64,000 nt of DNA, from the NCBI RefSeq assembly GCF_900604345.1, contig NZ_LR026983.1, positions 806,001-870,000 on the forward strand. The letters are read 5' to 3'. How positions within the stretch are numbered: the stretch's first letter is position 1; each line of letters begins with the position of its first letter. This DNA comes from Maliibacterium massiliense (GTDB lineage: Bacteria; Bacillota; Clostridia; Christensenellales; Maliibacteriaceae). A program made the translations under genes and the position numbers. The notes below the pieces were generated by a model that saw only the letters and a list, made by a program, of their open reading frames with translations, did not search any database and was not told the DNA's origin. Of the stretch, positions 62,918 to 64,000 are shown piece by piece.

Positions 62918-63106
62918 GCAAAGCGCTCCTTTTCTATAAAAATCTGACGCATCGGCGCGCCGTCTGTGCGCGAAAAAACGCGTATTGCGGCGATCCCTGG
63001 TTGCTATTGTAGCATAGGCCCAGGCGCATTTCAACGCGCCACACTTTGCTTTTAAGATGCGCGGCGCCTGTTACAGCATATGTACGTTTTTCAAGCAAAT
63101 GTACGC

Positions 63107-63135
63107 AAAAAGGCCGGCGGACATCCGCCGGCCTT
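63107..63135 (-). terminator. Terminator of the phosphodiesterase gene
   Basis: AAGGCCGGCGGA and TCCGCCGGCCTT pair perfectly round a 2-base loop; five T follow on the minus strand, 13 bases after the stop codon. Confidence 0.9.
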
Positions 63136-63148
63136 GTACAACGCAGTT

Positions 63149-64000
63149 TCAGCGCAGCAGCGCCTCCAGCGCCTTGCCGTCCGCACTGGGCATCTGCAGG
63201 CCCAGCGCGCGGGCAAAGGTGGGCGCCTCGTCCACGATATCCGCTGTCTCCAGCACCGCGCCTGGGGCAAAATGCGGGCCCATGCACAGCAGCGGGGGCT
63301 GCGGCCCTTTTTCGGGCATATGCCCGTGCGTGGCATGGCCGTACTTATAGTCGCTTGCGTCCAGCGGGCGCACCAGCGGCCGCCGCCAGTCGTTGCCAAA
63401 GGAGGTGTAGCCATCCGTCTCCACCACAAACGAGAACCCGCCCGCCAGGTGGTATTCTTCCCGCGCCTCCTCTGCGGTGAGCACCTGGCTCATGCCGTAG
63501 ATGCCCTCGTCACACCAGCGCCGCAGTAGCGCGTACACCCGCTGGCAGAGCTGCGCATCCCCAGGATCGCGCAAAAACACCTGTCCCGACAGCGCGGCGG
63601 ACTGCATATACGCCTCCCAGTGCGCGACACCTCCCTGCGCGTCCAGCGTGATCAGCCCCGCATCGGCAAACAGCACGTTGGGGCAGAGCGTCCGCACAAT
63701 GTCCAGCTGCCCGTGGTCGGAGAGCACCACAAAGTCCGTCTGCTCGTAGATGCCCGCATCGCGCGCCGCCTGCATCAGCGCGCCCAGCCAGCTGTCCACC
63801 AGCGCCAGCGCCTCGGGCACCTTGTCGCTGAACACCCCGTAGCGGTGGCGCGTGGTATCCACCTGCCCAGGGTGGGTAAAGAGCAGGTTGGGCCGGTACT
63901 TGCGCAGGATATCCGCCGCGCATGCGTTGGCAAAGGCGTCGTAGTTGGGGCGCTTGTTGCCGTTTAGGCGGTGCAGATTGGGCGCCACGATATCTGCCAT
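63149..64000 (-). CDS. Alkaline phosphatase-superfamily phosphodiesterase (N-terminus beyond window)
   Basis: 284 codons including the stop, of a nucleotide pyrophosphatase/phosphodiesterase-like enzyme. Metal ligands of the superfamily are visible: Asp in LFTHPGQVDTTRHRYG, Asp-His in VVLSDHGQ and His in ATHGHMPEKGP; the last is a well-known family motif. The nucleophile Thr/Ser region lies upstream, outside the window, so although the frame begins at an ATG on the last base, this is probably an internal Met. The substrate is a phosphodiester or phosphonate of unknown identity. Confidence 0.85.
   Translation of the reverse strand: MADIVAPNLHRLNGNKRPNYDAFANACAADILRKYRPNLLFTHPGQVDTTRHRYGVFSDKVPEALALVDSWLGALMQAARDAGIYEQTDFVVLSDHGQLDIVRTLCPNVLFADAGLITLDAQGGVAHWEAYMQSAALSGQVFLRDPGDAQLCQRVYALLRRWCDEGIYGMSQVLTAEEAREEYHLAGGFSFVVETDGYTSFGNDWRRPLVRPLDASDYKYGHATHGHMPEKGPQPPLLCMGPHFAPGAVLETADIVDEAPTFARALGLQMPSADGKALEALLR

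Overview
The window is GC-rich DNA from an anaerobic member of the Firmicutes, most likely class Clostridia. The evidence is an oxygen-sensitive class III ribonucleotide reductase (nrdD/nrdG), AddAB-type rather than RecBCD recombination (addB), a feoAAB iron(II) uptake operon, a phenylacetate-CoA ligase paired with an ACT-domain protein, a SpoVB-like flippase, AGGAGG-type ribosome binding sites and tRNA genes with an encoded CCA. I cannot name a genus. No transposase, integrase or rRNA was found.

Layout. 1-5164: addB (cut by the window edge) and topB on the minus strand, then two tRNA-Ser genes. 5165-12741: a 700-base gene-free stretch, a membrane GGDEF protein, a translationally coupled tocopherol-cyclase-like/YyaL pair, and paaK plus an ACT protein. 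12742-20953: the most unusual locus, about 8 kb of co-directional genes. It has four FtsX/MacB-like permeases of two alternating types, one ABC ATPase, a tandem family of small exported proteins (three intact, one decayed) and an SdpI-family membrane protein. It looks like an export/immunity or envelope-stress system built round an unfamiliar secreted protein family. 20954-30300: thiol peroxidase, YitT, MerR/GyrI-like regulator, CoA-disulfide reductase-rhodanese, LysR regulator, a siroheme sulfite/nitrite reductase-like protein in one operon with a FecBCD-type importer, and a ribbon-helix-helix protein.

30400-35800: feo operon with DtxR-type operators and two small DtxR-like regulators, one of which has lost its metal ligands; Hsp20; DUF3842. 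35970-44500: SpoVB-like flippase, GNAT, three tandem ketose 3-epimerase-like paralogues as separate transcription units, and a calcium-type P-ATPase. 44528-49779: a lower-GC, probably transferred glycan operon (HAD phosphatase, UbiA-family phosphoribosyltransferase-like enzyme, GtrA, GT4 and a large GT-C-like membrane protein) resembling the mycobacterial decaprenyl-phosphoryl-arabinose pathway in its parts.

49905-58516: FAD/Rieske oxidoreductase, PadR-DUF1700-DUF4097 module, a repeat-rich gene-free stretch, a YtrA-type GntR-ABC module, a lone type IV pilin-like protein, metallophosphoesterase and a small Xre regulator. 58586-64000: nrdG-nrdD behind a cobalamin riboswitch, a decayed orphan type I-C-like CRISPR array, a YwaF/TMEM164-like membrane protein, and a phosphodiesterase cut by the window edge.

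All calls come from reading the sequence by eye; no database search was run.
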